NCBI GenBank assembly: GCA_021166775.1
Contig: JAJPEQ010000010.1
Coordinates: 62,001 to 126,000 of the forward strand
Source: Comamonas sp.
Lineage (GTDB): Bacteria > Pseudomonadota > Gammaproteobacteria > Burkholderiales > Burkholderiaceae_C
Length of the DNA: 64,000 nt
Direction of reading: 5' to 3'
Numbering within the stretch: the stretch's first letter is position 1; each line of letters starts with the position of its first letter. The translations under genes were made by a program, and so were the position numbers. The notes below the pieces were generated by a model that did no database searches, had not been told where the DNA came from, and was given only the letters and a program-made list of their open reading frames with translations. Shown here piece by piece: positions 9,587 to 18,812 of the stretch.

Positions 9587-10684
9587 TCAGGTCTCGACGC
9601 GCACCGGCACGCGCAGCGCGAGCGCGCACAGTGGCTCGTAGCCTATGGTGCCCGCGGCCGTGGCCACTTCTTCCACCGGCAGCAGCGCGCCGTTGCCCGC
9701 GCGCCCCCAGAGCGTGACTTCGCTGCCCACGCCGGCCTGCGGCAAGCCGGTGAGATCGACCGCGAGCATGTCCATGCTCACGCGGCCCAGGGTGCGGGTG
9801 CGCACGCCATTGACCAGCACGGGCGTGCCGGTGCCACCGTGGCGCGGATAGCCATCGGCGTAGCCACAGGCCACGGTGCCCACCACCATGGGCCCGTCGG
9901 CCGTGAAAGTGGAGCCATAACCCACGGTATCGCCCGCTTCGAGATGCTGCACACCGATGACCCGCGAGGCGAGCGTCATCGCCGGTTGCAGACCCCAGTG
10001 CGTCGCATCGTGGGCCGGGTAGTCGGGCGAGCTGCCATAGAGCATGATGCCCGGGCGCACCCAGTCGCCACGCACGCGCGCCGCGTCGGCGTGGCGCAGC
10101 AGCGCGGCGCTGTTGGCCACGCTGCGTTCGCCCGGCAGATCGCGCGTGGTGGCCTCGAACACGTCGATCTGGTGCGCGATGCCGCGATCGCCATCGGCAT
10201 CCGAAAAATGCGTCACCAGGGCGATGTCGTCGACCTGCGGCAGCGCGTTCAGCCGCGCCCAGGCGGCGCGGTAACGCGCGGGCGTGAAGCCCAGGCGGTT
10301 CATGCCCGAATTCATCAGCAGGAACACGCGGTGCGGCACCTGCGTCTTGTGCTGGCTGAGCCAGTCGATCTGCGCGTCGGTGTGCACCGCGTGCCACAGC
10401 GACAGGCGCGAACAGATTTCGAGATCGCGCGGCTCGAACACGCCCTCGAGCAGCAGGATGGGCCCGCGCCATCCCAGCTGGCGCAGCTGCTCGGCCTCGG
10501 CCAGGTCGAGCAGCGCAAAGCCGTCGGCCGCGCGAAACGCGTCGAAAACCCGTTCGATGCCATGCCCGTAGGCATTGGCCTTGACGACGGCCCAGACGCG
10601 CGCGCCCTGCGCGCGCCGGCGCGCCACGTCGAGGTTGTGGCGCAGCGCGCTGGTGTGGATGGTGGCGAGAATGGGACGGGGCAT
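9587..10684 (-). CDS. alr: Alanine racemase
   Basis: A PLP enzyme interconverting L- and D-alanine for peptidoglycan. 365 residues from the ATG at 10684. The PLP lysine Lys35 lies in [11 protein letters not shown], close to the N-terminus as in all Alr proteins. The catalytic tyrosine region [10 protein letters not shown] and the GRVSMDM motif are in the C-terminal barrel domain. An alternative ATG at 10693 adds three residues. The gene is divergent from lplT with about 150 bases between them, where the promoters should lie. Confidence 0.96.
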   Translation of the reverse strand: MPRPILATIHTSALRHNLDVARRRAQGARVWAVVKANAYGHGIERVFDAFRAADGFALLDLAEAEQLRQLGWRGPILLLEGVFEPRDLEICSRLSLWHAVHTDAQIDWLSQHKTQVPHRVFLLMNSGMNRLGFTPARYRAAWARLNALPQVDDIALVTHFSDADGDRGIAHQIDVFEATTRDLPGERSVANSAALLRHADAARVRGDWVRPGIMLYGSSPDYPAHDATHWGLQPAMTLASRVIGVQHLEAGDTVGYGSTFTADGPMVVGTVACGYADGYPRHGGTGTPVLVNGVRTRTLGRVSMDMLAVDLTGLPQAGVGSEVTLWGRAGNGALLPVEEVATAAGTIGYEPLCALALRVPVRVET

Positions 10685-10832
10685 GGTCGGCATCGGTGCG
10701 GACGATCGCAAAGCGCGGGCATTCTCGCACCTCCCCCGCCGGTCGGCGCGTGATATAAACCCGCGCGTCGCTCCTCGGAGTACCCCCACCCAACGTCGGC
10801 GCGCCCCAACGGACGCGCCTTGCCAGCTCCCG

Positions 10833-12095
10833 ATGAAGCGCGGTTTCTACACCATCATGTCGGCGCAGTTTTTCAGCTCGCTGGCAGACAACGCCTTGTT
10901 CGTCGTGGCCGTGGAGCTGCTGCGCACCAACGGCGCCGCCCCCTGGCAGGCCGCCGCATTGGTGCCGATGTTCGCGCTGTTCTACGTGCTGCTGGCACCC
11001 TGGGTCGGAGCGTTCGCCGATTCCATGCCCAAGGGGCGGGTGATGTTCTACAGCAATGCGATCAAGGCGCTGGGGTGCCTCTTGATGCTCGCGGGCTCAC
11101 ACCCGCTGCTGGCCTATGGCGTGGTGGGCCTGGGCGCGGCGGCGTACTCGCCCGCCAAGTACGGCATCCTGACCGAGTTGCTGCCCGCCTCGCTGCTGGT
11201 CAAGGCCAATGGCTGGATCGAGGGCTTGACGATCGCCTCCATCATCCTGGGCGTGGTGCTGGGCGGCCAGCTCGTCGCACCGCAGGTGGCCGAGCTGCTG
11301 CTGGCCGGGCAGTGGCCGGGCGTGGATCTGCCCGCCGAAGCCGCCATCCTCGCGCTGATTCCCGTGTACCTGCTGGCAGCCTGGTTCAACCTGCACATCC
11401 CGCTCACGCGCACGCGCCGCCAGCGGATGCCGCGCAACCCGCTGGCGCTGCTGCCCGATTTCCGGGAATGCAACAAGCGCCTGTGGCGCGACAAGCTCGG
11501 GCAGATTTCGCTGGCCTCGACGACGCTGTTCTGGGGCGTCTCGGGCAACCTGCGCTACGTGGTACTGGCCTGGGCTGCGGCGGCGCTGGGCTACGGCACG
11601 ACCAACGCCTCGGCGCTCGTCGGCGTGGTGGCGATCGGCACGGCCAGCGGCGCGGTCTTCGCCTCGATGCGCATCCGGCTGGACCGCGCGCCACGCGTGA
11701 TCCCCTGGGGCATCGCCATGGGCGCACTCGTGATGGCCATGAACCTGATCCACAGCATCTGGATTGCCGTACCGTTCCTCGTGTTCATGGGCGCGCTCGG
11801 CGGCTTTCTGGTGGTGCCGATGAACGCGCTGCTGCAGCACCGCGGCCACCACCTGATGGGCTCCGGCCGCTCGATCGCGGTGCAGAATTTCAACGAACAG
11901 CTGGCCATCCTGCTCATGGGCGGCGCCTACAGCGCGGCCAGCAAATGGGGGCTGTCGGCCTTTGGCGCGGTCACCGCGTTCGGTGCCAGCGTGGTGGTGG
12001 TGATGTGGCTCATCGGGCGCTGGTACAAGTGGAATCTGCGCACCTTCCGCGAGGAGATGTCGCGGCTCAAGGTGATCGCGCGACGCGACAGATAG
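10833..12095 (+). CDS. lplT: Lysophospholipid transporter LplT (MFS)
   Basis: A flippase-like MFS carrier for 2-acyl-glycerophosphoethanolamine, used in phospholipid repair. 420 residues with about twelve membrane segments. The N-terminus [22 protein letters not shown] and the [13 protein letters not shown] motif are hallmarks of LplT. The start is the ATG at 10833; longer in-frame starts run through the alr promoter region. The acyltransferase partner Aas, often adjacent or fused in other bacteria, is not here. Confidence 0.93.
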   Translation: MKRGFYTIMSAQFFSSLADNALFVVAVELLRTNGAAPWQAAALVPMFALFYVLLAPWVGAFADSMPKGRVMFYSNAIKALGCLLMLAGSHPLLAYGVVGLGAAAYSPAKYGILTELLPASLLVKANGWIEGLTIASIILGVVLGGQLVAPQVAELLLAGQWPGVDLPAEAAILALIPVYLLAAWFNLHIPLTRTRRQRMPRNPLALLPDFRECNKRLWRDKLGQISLASTTLFWGVSGNLRYVVLAWAAAALGYGTTNASALVGVVAIGTASGAVFASMRIRLDRAPRVIPWGIAMGALVMAMNLIHSIWIAVPFLVFMGALGGFLVVPMNALLQHRGHHLMGSGRSIAVQNFNEQLAILLMGGAYSAASKWGLSAFGAVTAFGASVVVVMWLIGRWYKWNLRTFREEMSRLKVIARRDR

Positions 12096-12104
12096 CCACC
12101 CTTG

Positions 12105-12152
12105 ATTTGCTAGCTGGAAGCGCTTGACTGGCAAGCGTTACAGCCACTTTTG
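12105..12152. repeat. Copy of a short dispersed palindromic repeat (intergenic)
   Basis: The spacer between lplT and the EamA gene contains an imperfect palindrome: TAGCTGGAAGCGCTTG followed by CAAGCGTTACAGCCA. It shares its AGCGCTTG/CAAGCG core with the elements at 24394-24466, 49970-50026 and 57875-57970. I recognise this pattern as a repeat common between and within genes of Acidovorax-like bacteria. It fills nearly all the spacer and abuts the start of the next gene. Confidence 0.6.
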
Positions 12153-13031
12153 ATGCCCAATTTCCTACCCATCGTCGCCCTGCTGTGCAATGCCCTGATC
12201 TGGGGCCTGTCGTGGTGGCCACTGCGCCTCATGCAGGGCACGGGGCTGCACCCGCTGTGGGCCACGGCGCTGATGTTCACGATGATCACGGCGGTGCTGG
12301 TGCTGGTCCGCCCCCAGGCCGCGCTCGGGATGGCGCGCACGCCATCACTGTGGCTGCTGGTGCTGGTGGCGGGCCTGACCAACATCTGCTTCAACTGGGC
12401 CATCACGGTCGGCGACGTCGTGCGGGTGGTGATCCTCTTTTACCTGATGCCGGCCTGGTCCATCCTGCTGGCCTGGCGTTTTCTGGGCGAGCGCCCGACG
12501 GCCGGCGCGCTGGGGCGCCTGCTGCTGGCCTTCGGCGGCGTGGTGCTGGTGCTCTGGCCCGCCGATGGTGACCTGGGGCACTTCACGCGCGGGTTTTCGC
12601 TGGCGGATGCGCTGGCCCTGATGGGCGGTTTCATGTTCGCCGCGACCAACGTGGCACTGCGGCGCCTGCGCGATGAGCCGACGCAGGCGCGGGTGCTGGC
12701 GATGTTCGCGGGCGGCGCGCTGATGGGCCTCGCCGTGGCGGCGGGCGGCACGTCGCTCGGCGCGGTGCCCGCCCTGCCGGACGCGGCGCCCGCCTGGATC
12801 GTCCCCGTGGTGCTCTGGGGCACGGCACTCATGCTGGCCAACTGGGCGCTGCAGTTCGGCGCCACGCGCCTGCCCGCAGGCACGACAGCGCTGGTGATGC
12901 TCTGCGAGGTGCTGTTTGCCAGCGGCTCTTCGGTGCTCGCCGGCGCGGCTCAGCCCAGCGCCAGCACCTGGGCGGGCGGCGCGCTCATCATTTCAGTGTC
13001 GCTGCTGGCGGCGCTGCCATCGCGCCGCTGA
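12153..13031 (+). CDS. DMT-family (EamA) transporter
   Basis: A drug/metabolite-transporter protein of 292 residues with ten predicted membrane segments arranged as two EamA repeats. NALIWGLSWWPLR at the N-terminus and WAITVGDVVRVVILFYLMPAWSILLAW in the first repeat are typical. The substrate is unknown. The ATG at 12153 directly follows a TTG in the same frame; the ATG is preferred. The gene is convergent with the ProQ-family gene (12 bases between stops). Confidence 0.85.
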   Translation: MPNFLPIVALLCNALIWGLSWWPLRLMQGTGLHPLWATALMFTMITAVLVLVRPQAALGMARTPSLWLLVLVAGLTNICFNWAITVGDVVRVVILFYLMPAWSILLAWRFLGERPTAGALGRLLLAFGGVVLVLWPADGDLGHFTRGFSLADALALMGGFMFAATNVALRRLRDEPTQARVLAMFAGGALMGLAVAAGGTSLGAVPALPDAAPAWIVPVVLWGTALMLANWALQFGATRLPAGTTALVMLCEVLFASGSSVLAGAAQPSASTWAGGALIISVSLLAALPSRR

Positions 13032-13043
13032 TGGCGCACGGCC

Positions 13044-13712
13044 TCAGGCCGCCGCGGTATCCGTGCCCAGGCGCTGCAGCTGGCGCGCACGGGTCAGCGC
13101 GCGCTGCACCACGGGCACGGCCAGGCCATACATCGCGGCAAAGTCCGCCACCTCGGCCTGACTGGCCTCAAAGGCGCGCAACAGCGCCTCGGCGCGCGCA
13201 TCGTGCTCGGCCACTTCGGCCAGCGCCGCGTCCAGCGCCTCGTTGGCCTGTTCGTCGCGTCCGCGCACGCGCTCGGCATAGGCTTCACGCGTGAGGCCGC
13301 TGGCCTCGCAGGCGCGCGCGATGCGCTGGCGCAGCTGCGGCGCGAGGTCTTCCTGGCTGCGCCGCTGGCGTCGGCGAAACACCTCACACAGCGCCTGGTA
13401 GACGTGCTCTGGCGCCACGGCTTCGACGCTGTTGCCGTCCAGGTCATGGCGCGGCTGGCCGCCGGCCACGGCGACGAGGTAGCGCGTGGAACGCGTGTGC
13501 CAGGCCAGCGCCTGCTTGAGCTCGTCCTTGCTCGGCGCGCGCGCGGCCATCAGGTCCTGGAAGATGCCGCGCTTGAGCGGCAGCGGCCGTTCACCAAAGA
13601 GGCGCGGATACCACTGCGCGAGCTGCGCCAGCAGGGCTGGGGCGGAGCGCACGGGACGCGGCTTGCGCGCGGGTGTTTCGGTGGCGGGTGGGGTTTCGAT
13701 CTCGTCGGTCAT
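13044..13712 (-). CDS. ProQ/FinO-family RNA chaperone
   Basis: A 222-residue protein with an N-terminal ProQ/FinO RNA-binding domain at residues about 27-115: LLAQLAQWYPRLFGERPLPLKRGIFQDL leads into the WHTRSTRYL and GQPRHDLDGN motifs that line the RNA-binding face. The C-terminal half is a charged, alanine-rich helical extension rather than the short Tudor-like domain of E. coli ProQ. It probably binds small RNAs and mRNA 3' ends. The ATGA at the start (13709-13712) overlaps the end of glcF's frame, so it is encoded directly after or before that operon boundary. Confidence 0.86.
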   Translation of the reverse strand: MTDEIETPPATETPARKPRPVRSAPALLAQLAQWYPRLFGERPLPLKRGIFQDLMAARAPSKDELKQALAWHTRSTRYLVAVAGGQPRHDLDGNSVEAVAPEHVYQALCEVFRRRQRRSQEDLAPQLRQRIARACEASGLTREAYAERVRGRDEQANEALDAALAEVAEHDARAEALLRAFEASQAEVADFAAMYGLAVPVVQRALTRARQLQRLGTDTAAA

Positions 13713-14947
13713 GAGGTCAGCGCTTCGTCGAGCACTTCGATCCAGTGGCGCACCGGCGTGTCGGTGCCGCTTTGCAGGTGGGTGATGCAGCCGATGTTGG
13801 CCGAAAGAATCGCCTGCGGCGCCCCGTCGGGAAACGACTCCTGAAGATGCGCGAGTTTACGGTCTCTGAGCTGGTGCGCGGTCTTGGGCTCCAGCACCGA
13901 GTACGTGCCCGCCGAGCCGCAGCACAGGTGCGATTCGCTCGCGGCCAGGCGCAGCTCGAAACCCAGCGCCGCCAGACCCTGCTCCACGCCGCCGCGCAGC
14001 TGCTGGCCGTGCTGCAGCGTGCAGGGCGGGTGCCAGCCATAGGGTTGAGGCTGAGGGCTGATTTTGTCCCTGAGCAGCGGCACGAGGTCGGGCAGCAGCT
14101 CGGAGAGGTCGCGCGTGGCGGCACTCACCCTGGCTGCCTTGTCGGCATACGCCGGGTCGTGGCGCAGCGCATGGCCGTAGTCCTTGACGGTGACGCCGCA
14201 GCCCGAGGCGTTCATCACGATGCACTCGGCCTGGCCACTTTCCAGATACGGCAGCCAGGCGTCGATGTTGGCGCGCATCTCGTCCTTGCCGCCCTCCTGG
14301 TCGTTGAGGTGGAACTTCACCGCGCCGCAGCAGCCGGCCTTGGGCGCGATCAGGGTCTGGATGCCGGCCGCGTCGAGCACGCGCGCCGTCGCGCCGTTGA
14401 TGTTGGGCGCCATCGAGGGCTGCACGCAGCCCGCGAGCAGCAGCACCTTGCGCGCATGCACGGTGGTGGGCCAGTGGCCAGCGCTCTGGCGCGGCGGCAC
14501 CTTCTCGCGCAGGCGCTCGGGCAGCAGGCCACGAACCGCCTGACCCAACTTCATCGCCGGGCCGAAGAGCGGCGAGGGCAGGCCCTGCGCCAGCGCCCAG
14601 CGCACGGTTTTCTCGACCGGCGGGCGCGCCACTTTTTCCTCGACCACGCGCCGGCCGATATCGAGCAGCTTGCCGTACTCCACGCCGCTGGGGCAGGTGG
14701 TTTCGCAGTTGCGGCAGGTCAGGCACCGGTCCAGGTGCTCCTGCGTCTTGCGCGTGACTTCCTGGCCTTCGAGCACCTGCTTCATCAGGTAGATGCGCCC
14801 GCGCGGGCTGTCGAGCTCGTCGCCCATCAGCTGATAGGTCGGGCAGGTGGCCAGGCAGAAACCGCAGTGCACGCACTTGCGCAGGATGGCCTCGGCCTCC
14901 TCGCCGTCGGGCGTGCCGAGGAATTCGGGGGAGAGATGGGTTTGCAT
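13709..14947 (-). CDS. glcF: Glycolate oxidase iron-sulfur subunit GlcF
   Basis: A subunit of glycolate dehydrogenase (GlcDEF), which oxidises glycolate to glyoxylate. 412 residues. Two CxxCxxCxxxCP [4Fe-4S] motifs near the N-terminus (CVHCGFCLATCP and CLTCRNCETTCP), then two CCG domains (GCCGAVKFHL near residue 208; CCGSAGTY near 355). Downstream of glcE with three bases between them. The oxidase subunit glcD is not in this window; the gene upstream of glcE is an ammonium transporter, so GlcD must be encoded elsewhere. Confidence 0.94.
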   Translation of the reverse strand: MQTHLSPEFLGTPDGEEAEAILRKCVHCGFCLATCPTYQLMGDELDSPRGRIYLMKQVLEGQEVTRKTQEHLDRCLTCRNCETTCPSGVEYGKLLDIGRRVVEEKVARPPVEKTVRWALAQGLPSPLFGPAMKLGQAVRGLLPERLREKVPPRQSAGHWPTTVHARKVLLLAGCVQPSMAPNINGATARVLDAAGIQTLIAPKAGCCGAVKFHLNDQEGGKDEMRANIDAWLPYLESGQAECIVMNASGCGVTVKDYGHALRHDPAYADKAARVSAATRDLSELLPDLVPLLRDKISPQPQPYGWHPPCTLQHGQQLRGGVEQGLAALGFELRLAASESHLCCGSAGTYSVLEPKTAHQLRDRKLAHLQESFPDGAPQAILSANIGCITHLQSGTDTPVRHWIEVLDEALTS

Positions 14948-14950
14948 GCG

Positions 14951-16048
14951 TCAGGCCCTCCCGGTATTGAAGATGCCCGCCGGGTCAAACGCCTGCTTGA
15001 GCCGTTCATGAATGGCTCGCAGCGCCTGAGATTCTGGATAAGAATCGACTGTAGCGCCTGCCCCATCTGCGCCAGGCGCTCTGAAAAGAATTGCACTGCC
15101 ACCCACGGCGCGAGCCGCGGCGCGCAGGGCATCCCCGGCGGCAAGCGGCGCCTGCACCCAGCGCAGGCCGCCGTGCCATTCGATCAGCGGCGCATCCACG
15201 CCCCCGGGCAGCGCCAGCACCGGCGCCGTCTGCGGTACCGACAGGCGCCACAGGGCGTGATCCCCGGTCATGCCGGTAAACCACGGCAGGCGCTGATCAC
15301 GGCAGGCCTGCCAGTCGTCCGCCACATCGCCCAGCCGCTCGCCGCCCATGGCGCTGGCCGCGGCATCCACGGCCGCGCGCGCGCCGCGCAGACGCACATA
15401 GAGCAGCTCCTGGCCATCGGCGCGCACCCAGCAGCTTGCATTGAGCGGCAGGGGCTGGCGGCCCCACGCGGCCAGGCGGCGCAACGCCTCGTCCTGCGCA
15501 CATTCAAAGCGCAGACTGGCCTCGGACACGGGGCGTGGCAACACCTTCAGGCTGACCTCGGTGATCACGCCGAGCTGTCCCCAGCTGCCCGCCATCAGGC
15601 GCGAGACATCGTAGCCCGCCACGTTCTTCATCACCTGCCCGCCAAAGCGCAGCAGCTCGCCCCGGCCGTTGATGATCTCCACGCCCAGCACGAAGTCGCG
15701 CAGCGCGCCGACGCTGGCTCGCGCCGGACCCGAAAGGCCGCTGGCGACCATGCCGCCCAGCGTGCCTCCAGGCGCGAACTGCGGCGGCTCGAACGCCAGG
15801 TACTGGCCCTGCGCGGCCAACAGCGCCTGCAGCTCGGCCAAGGGCGTGCCGGCACGGGCGGTGATGACGAGTTCGGTGGGTTCGTAATCGAGAACGCCGC
15901 CGAGCGGCCGCACGTCAAGCACATCCCCCGGCACGGGCGCGCCCCGGGGATGAAAGGACTTGGTGCCTCCTGCGCGAACACACAAGGGGGTCGCGCGCGC
16001 AGCGCTCGCGCGCACGCCGTCGACCAACTGCTCAAGGGTGGCATTCAT
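14951..16048 (-). CDS. glcE: Glycolate oxidase FAD-binding subunit GlcE
   Basis: A 365-residue FAD-binding (PCMH-type) subunit of glycolate dehydrogenase. The PCMH domain occupies the N-terminal half, with RAGGTKSFHP, GGTLGGMVASGLSGPARASVGALRD and NVAGYDVSRLMAGSWGQLG. The family-typical FDPAGIFNTGR ends the protein. Between residues about 318 and 338 the variable region before that end is encoded by what looks like a copy of the dispersed palindromic repeat (see 15033-15095). Transcribed with glcF; promoter presumably in the 77 bases up to amtB. Confidence 0.92.
   Translation of the reverse strand: MNATLEQLVDGVRASAARATPLCVRAGGTKSFHPRGAPVPGDVLDVRPLGGVLDYEPTELVITARAGTPLAELQALLAAQGQYLAFEPPQFAPGGTLGGMVASGLSGPARASVGALRDFVLGVEIINGRGELLRFGGQVMKNVAGYDVSRLMAGSWGQLGVITEVSLKVLPRPVSEASLRFECAQDEALRRLAAWGRQPLPLNASCWVRADGQELLYVRLRGARAAVDAAASAMGGERLGDVADDWQACRDQRLPWFTGMTGDHALWRLSVPQTAPVLALPGGVDAPLIEWHGGLRWVQAPLAAGDALRAAARAVGGSAILFRAPGADGAGATVDSYPESQALRAIHERLKQAFDPAGIFNTGRA
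15033..15095. repeat. Dispersed palindromic repeat inside glcE
   Basis: Within the glcE reading frame, the plus strand reads GACTGTAGCGCCTGCCCCAT followed by GCGCCAGGCGCTC and AAAAGAATTG. The TGTAnCGCCTGCCC core is shared with the copy inside prmB (29474-29535). The segment is in frame, carries no stop, and falls in the poorly conserved stretch just before the conserved C-terminal FDPAG motif of GlcE. Assignment rests on pattern similarity by eye. Confidence 0.5.
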
Positions 16049-16125
16049 GGCGCGATGGTAATGCCGCCGCGCCCCCGGATCGCAAACGGCCCCGCCAGCG
16101 CGGCACCCGCCGGAGAGGGGCCGCG

Positions 16126-17517
16126 TCAGCGGGCATAGGCCGACTCGCCATGGGAGGAGATATCCAGGCCCTGGCGCTCGGATTCCTCGTCCACCCGCAG
16201 GCCGACCAGCAGATCGGCGGTTTTATACGCAATGAAGGACACCACGGCGGACCAGACGATGGTAAAGAGCACGCTCTTGACCTGGATCCACACCTGCGCA
16301 CCCATGTGAAAAGTCTCGGGGGTGGCGCCACCCGTGCCGCCCAGGCTCTGCGCGGCGAACACGCCGGTGAGGATGGCGCCCACCATGCCCCCCACGCCGT
16401 GCACGCCGAATACGTCAAAGGCATCGTCCACCCCGAGCATGCGCTTGAGCCCGCCCACGCCCCACAGGCAGACCAAGCCCGCCATCAGCCCGATGACGAT
16501 GGCGCCCATGGGCCCGACATAGCCCGCAGCGGGCGTGACCGCCACCAGTCCGGCCACCGCGCCCGAGGCCGCGCCCAGCATCGAGGCCTTGCCCTTGTGC
16601 AGCGCCTCGCCCGCGCTCCACGACAGCGTGGCGGCGGCCGTGGCCAACACGGTGTTGACGAAAGCAAGACCCGCCACGGCATTGGCGGCCCCGGCAGAAC
16701 CCGCATTGAAGCCGAACCACCCCACCCACAGGAGTGACGCGCCCACCATGGTCAAGGTGAGCGAATGCGGCGTGAAGGCCTCGCGACCGAAGCCGATGCG
16801 CTTGCCCACCATGTACGCACCCACCAGACCGGCGACACCGGCGTTGATGTGCACCACGGTGCCGCCCGCGAAATCGAGCGCGCCATCGGCGCCCAGCAGC
16901 CCGCCGCCCCAGACGATGTGGGCCATGGGCACGTAGCTGAAGGTGAACCACAGCACCGCGAACACGAGCACGGCGGCAAACTTGGTGCGCTCGGCAAACG
17001 AGCCCACGGTCAGCGCCACCGTGATCGCCGCGAACGTGCCCTGGAAGGCGAAGAACACGTATTCCGGGATGGTGGTAAGCGCGCCGAAGCTCTGCAGATT
17101 CACCCCCTGCAGAAAGGCCTTGGACAGGTCGCCCACGAAGCGGCCATCGCCCGAGAACGCCAGACTGTAGCCATAAAGCGCCCAGAGCAGCGACACCAGG
17201 GCGAACACCACGAACACCTGCACCAGCACCGACAGCGTGTTCTTGGCCCGCCCCAGGCCGCCGTAGAACAGCGCCAAGCCGGGGATGGTCATGAGGATGA
17301 CGAGCAGCGTGGACGTCAGCATCCAGGCGGTGTCGCCCGAGTCGATTCTGGGCGCAGGCGCAGCCGCCGCAACCGGTGCGTCAGCAGGCGCCTCGGCAGC
17401 GGCGGGCGCAGTGGCGGCAGCGGCTACGGGAGCGGGCGTGGTCGGCGTCTGCGCCCATGCAGCACCGCCTACCAGCAGAGACAGGCCCAGTGCGAGGGAA
17501 GCAAGCAATTTCTTCAT
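16126..17517 (-). CDS. amtB: Ammonium transporter AmtB
   Basis: A 463-residue channel for ammonium/ammonia. A cleavable signal peptide (MKKLLASLALGLSLLVGGAAWAQ) and an alanine/proline-rich periplasmic tail precede eleven membrane helices. The conserved pore histidines lie in GGTVVHINAGVAGL and FGVHGVGGM. It is the last gene of the torF-glnK-amtB operon and lies 21 bases after glnK. GlnK should block the pore under nitrogen sufficiency. Expression probably depends on the sigma-54 promoter upstream of torF. Confidence 0.96.
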   Translation of the reverse strand: MKKLLASLALGLSLLVGGAAWAQTPTTPAPVAAAATAPAAAEAPADAPVAAAAPAPRIDSGDTAWMLTSTLLVILMTIPGLALFYGGLGRAKNTLSVLVQVFVVFALVSLLWALYGYSLAFSGDGRFVGDLSKAFLQGVNLQSFGALTTIPEYVFFAFQGTFAAITVALTVGSFAERTKFAAVLVFAVLWFTFSYVPMAHIVWGGGLLGADGALDFAGGTVVHINAGVAGLVGAYMVGKRIGFGREAFTPHSLTLTMVGASLLWVGWFGFNAGSAGAANAVAGLAFVNTVLATAAATLSWSAGEALHKGKASMLGAASGAVAGLVAVTPAAGYVGPMGAIVIGLMAGLVCLWGVGGLKRMLGVDDAFDVFGVHGVGGMVGAILTGVFAAQSLGGTGGATPETFHMGAQVWIQVKSVLFTIVWSAVVSFIAYKTADLLVGLRVDEESERQGLDISSHGESAYAR

Positions 17518-17538
17518 GAAAATCTCCGCGAAGGGGGG

Positions 17539-17895
<357 letters not shown>

Positions 17896-18621
17896 TTACA
17901 GGGTTTTGGTCAGCGTGAAGATCAGGCGCGCCCGGTTGGCATCACCGAAATAGCCCTTCTGGTTGGCACCCGCCACGGCCGCCGACAGCGACAGGCCGGA
18001 GCCCAAGTCGTAGGTGCCGCCCAGGCTGTAATCCACGTAGTTGGGCACGCCCAGTGCCTGGATGTCGCCGGCAAAGCGCGTGTACCCCACGGCGGCCTTG
18101 AAGGTGACCTTGGGCGCCACCTCATGGGCAAAGGCCAGGTTCAGGTAACCGGTGTTGCGCCCGCGCCTGCCCGACGTCCTGGCGTTGGCCCAGCCGAAAT
18201 AGTCCCTGGACACGGTGTGCGAATACTTGATCGTGAACGGGCCATGGGTGGCCGCACCATAGAGTTCGGTGGTATTGCCGCTGGTGTTGCCGGGATAGAG
18301 GTAGGTGAGCGCACCCACATCGAGGTCCGCACCGCCCAGCCTGAATTTGTAGCCGCCGTACAGATCCGATTCGATGCTGTTGCCCGACAGCCAGTCCACG
18401 CTGGCGTTCCAGTTGCCCACGTAGAAGCCACTGCCCTCGAAGGCGTAGTCGAAACCGCCCTGGATGGCCGGGCTCACCGCCTTGATCCGGTGCACATCCT
18501 GGTCCTGACCACGGACCTTGTAGTTGCTGGTCAGCGAAACATTCGCCGTCAACTGCGCGCTCGCCAGCACCGGCACCATCCACAGGGCCAGGCTCAGGGA
18601 TCTCAGGGATACAGGGAACAT
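17896..18621 (-). CDS. TorF-family putative outer-membrane porin
   Basis: A 241-residue protein with a signal peptide (MFPVSLRSLSLALWMVPVLASA) and alternating amphipathic strands, for example LTANVSLTSNYKVRGQDQD and ending in RLIFTLTKTL. This is the architecture of the TIGR02001/TorF family of small outer-membrane beta barrels. Being first in an operon with glnK and amtB, it likely lets ammonium or another nitrogen compound cross the outer membrane under nitrogen limitation; this role is inference. A clear sigma-54 promoter sits 42-57 bases upstream. Confidence 0.83.
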   Translation of the reverse strand: MFPVSLRSLSLALWMVPVLASAQLTANVSLTSNYKVRGQDQDVHRIKAVSPAIQGGFDYAFEGSGFYVGNWNASVDWLSGNSIESDLYGGYKFRLGGADLDVGALTYLYPGNTSGNTTELYGAATHGPFTIKYSHTVSRDYFGWANARTSGRRGRNTGYLNLAFAHEVAPKVTFKAAVGYTRFAGDIQALGVPNYVDYSLGGTYDLGSGLSLSAAVAGANQKGYFGDANRARLIFTLTKTL

Positions 18622-18662
18622 GATTCCTCCAGTCGGGTCGTGAAGTGAAGACAGTCCCTCAC

Positions 18663-18678
18663 TGCAAGGAACGTGCCA
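18663..18678 (-). promoter_or_regulatory. Sigma-54 promoter of torF-glnK-amtB
   Basis: Read on the minus strand the sequence is TGGCACGTTCCTTGCA, a full match to the -24 (TGGCAC) and -12 (TTGCA) elements of RpoN promoters with correct spacing. It ends 42 bases upstream of the torF ATG. Two NtrC-like sites lie further upstream. Confidence 0.88.
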
Positions 18679-18731
18679 GCCGCATCGCGGGCGCCGGGTA
18701 CGGGGAAACCGTCCGCAAACGTCGGAGGCTC

Positions 18732-18778
18732 TGCACCTATCAGGGGAGATTTCGCGGCGCCTGCCTTGTCTTGGTGCA
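18732..18778. promoter_or_regulatory. NtrC-like enhancer sites upstream of torF-glnK-amtB
   Basis: A perfect right half-site TGGTGCA with a weak left half lies at 18762-18778. A left half-site TGCACC lies at 18732-18737. Both resemble the NtrC consensus TGCACYA-N3-TGGTGCA and sit about 54-115 bases upstream of the sigma-54 promoter, a normal enhancer position. Confidence 0.6.
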
Positions 18779-18812
18779 AGGCAGGCGGGCGGGAATGGGT
18801 TTTAGAGCGTGT

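Noticed and set aside
13745-16138. Long forward frame across glcF and glcE
   Set aside because: No recognisable domain; both minus-strand genes have conserved cofactor motifs.
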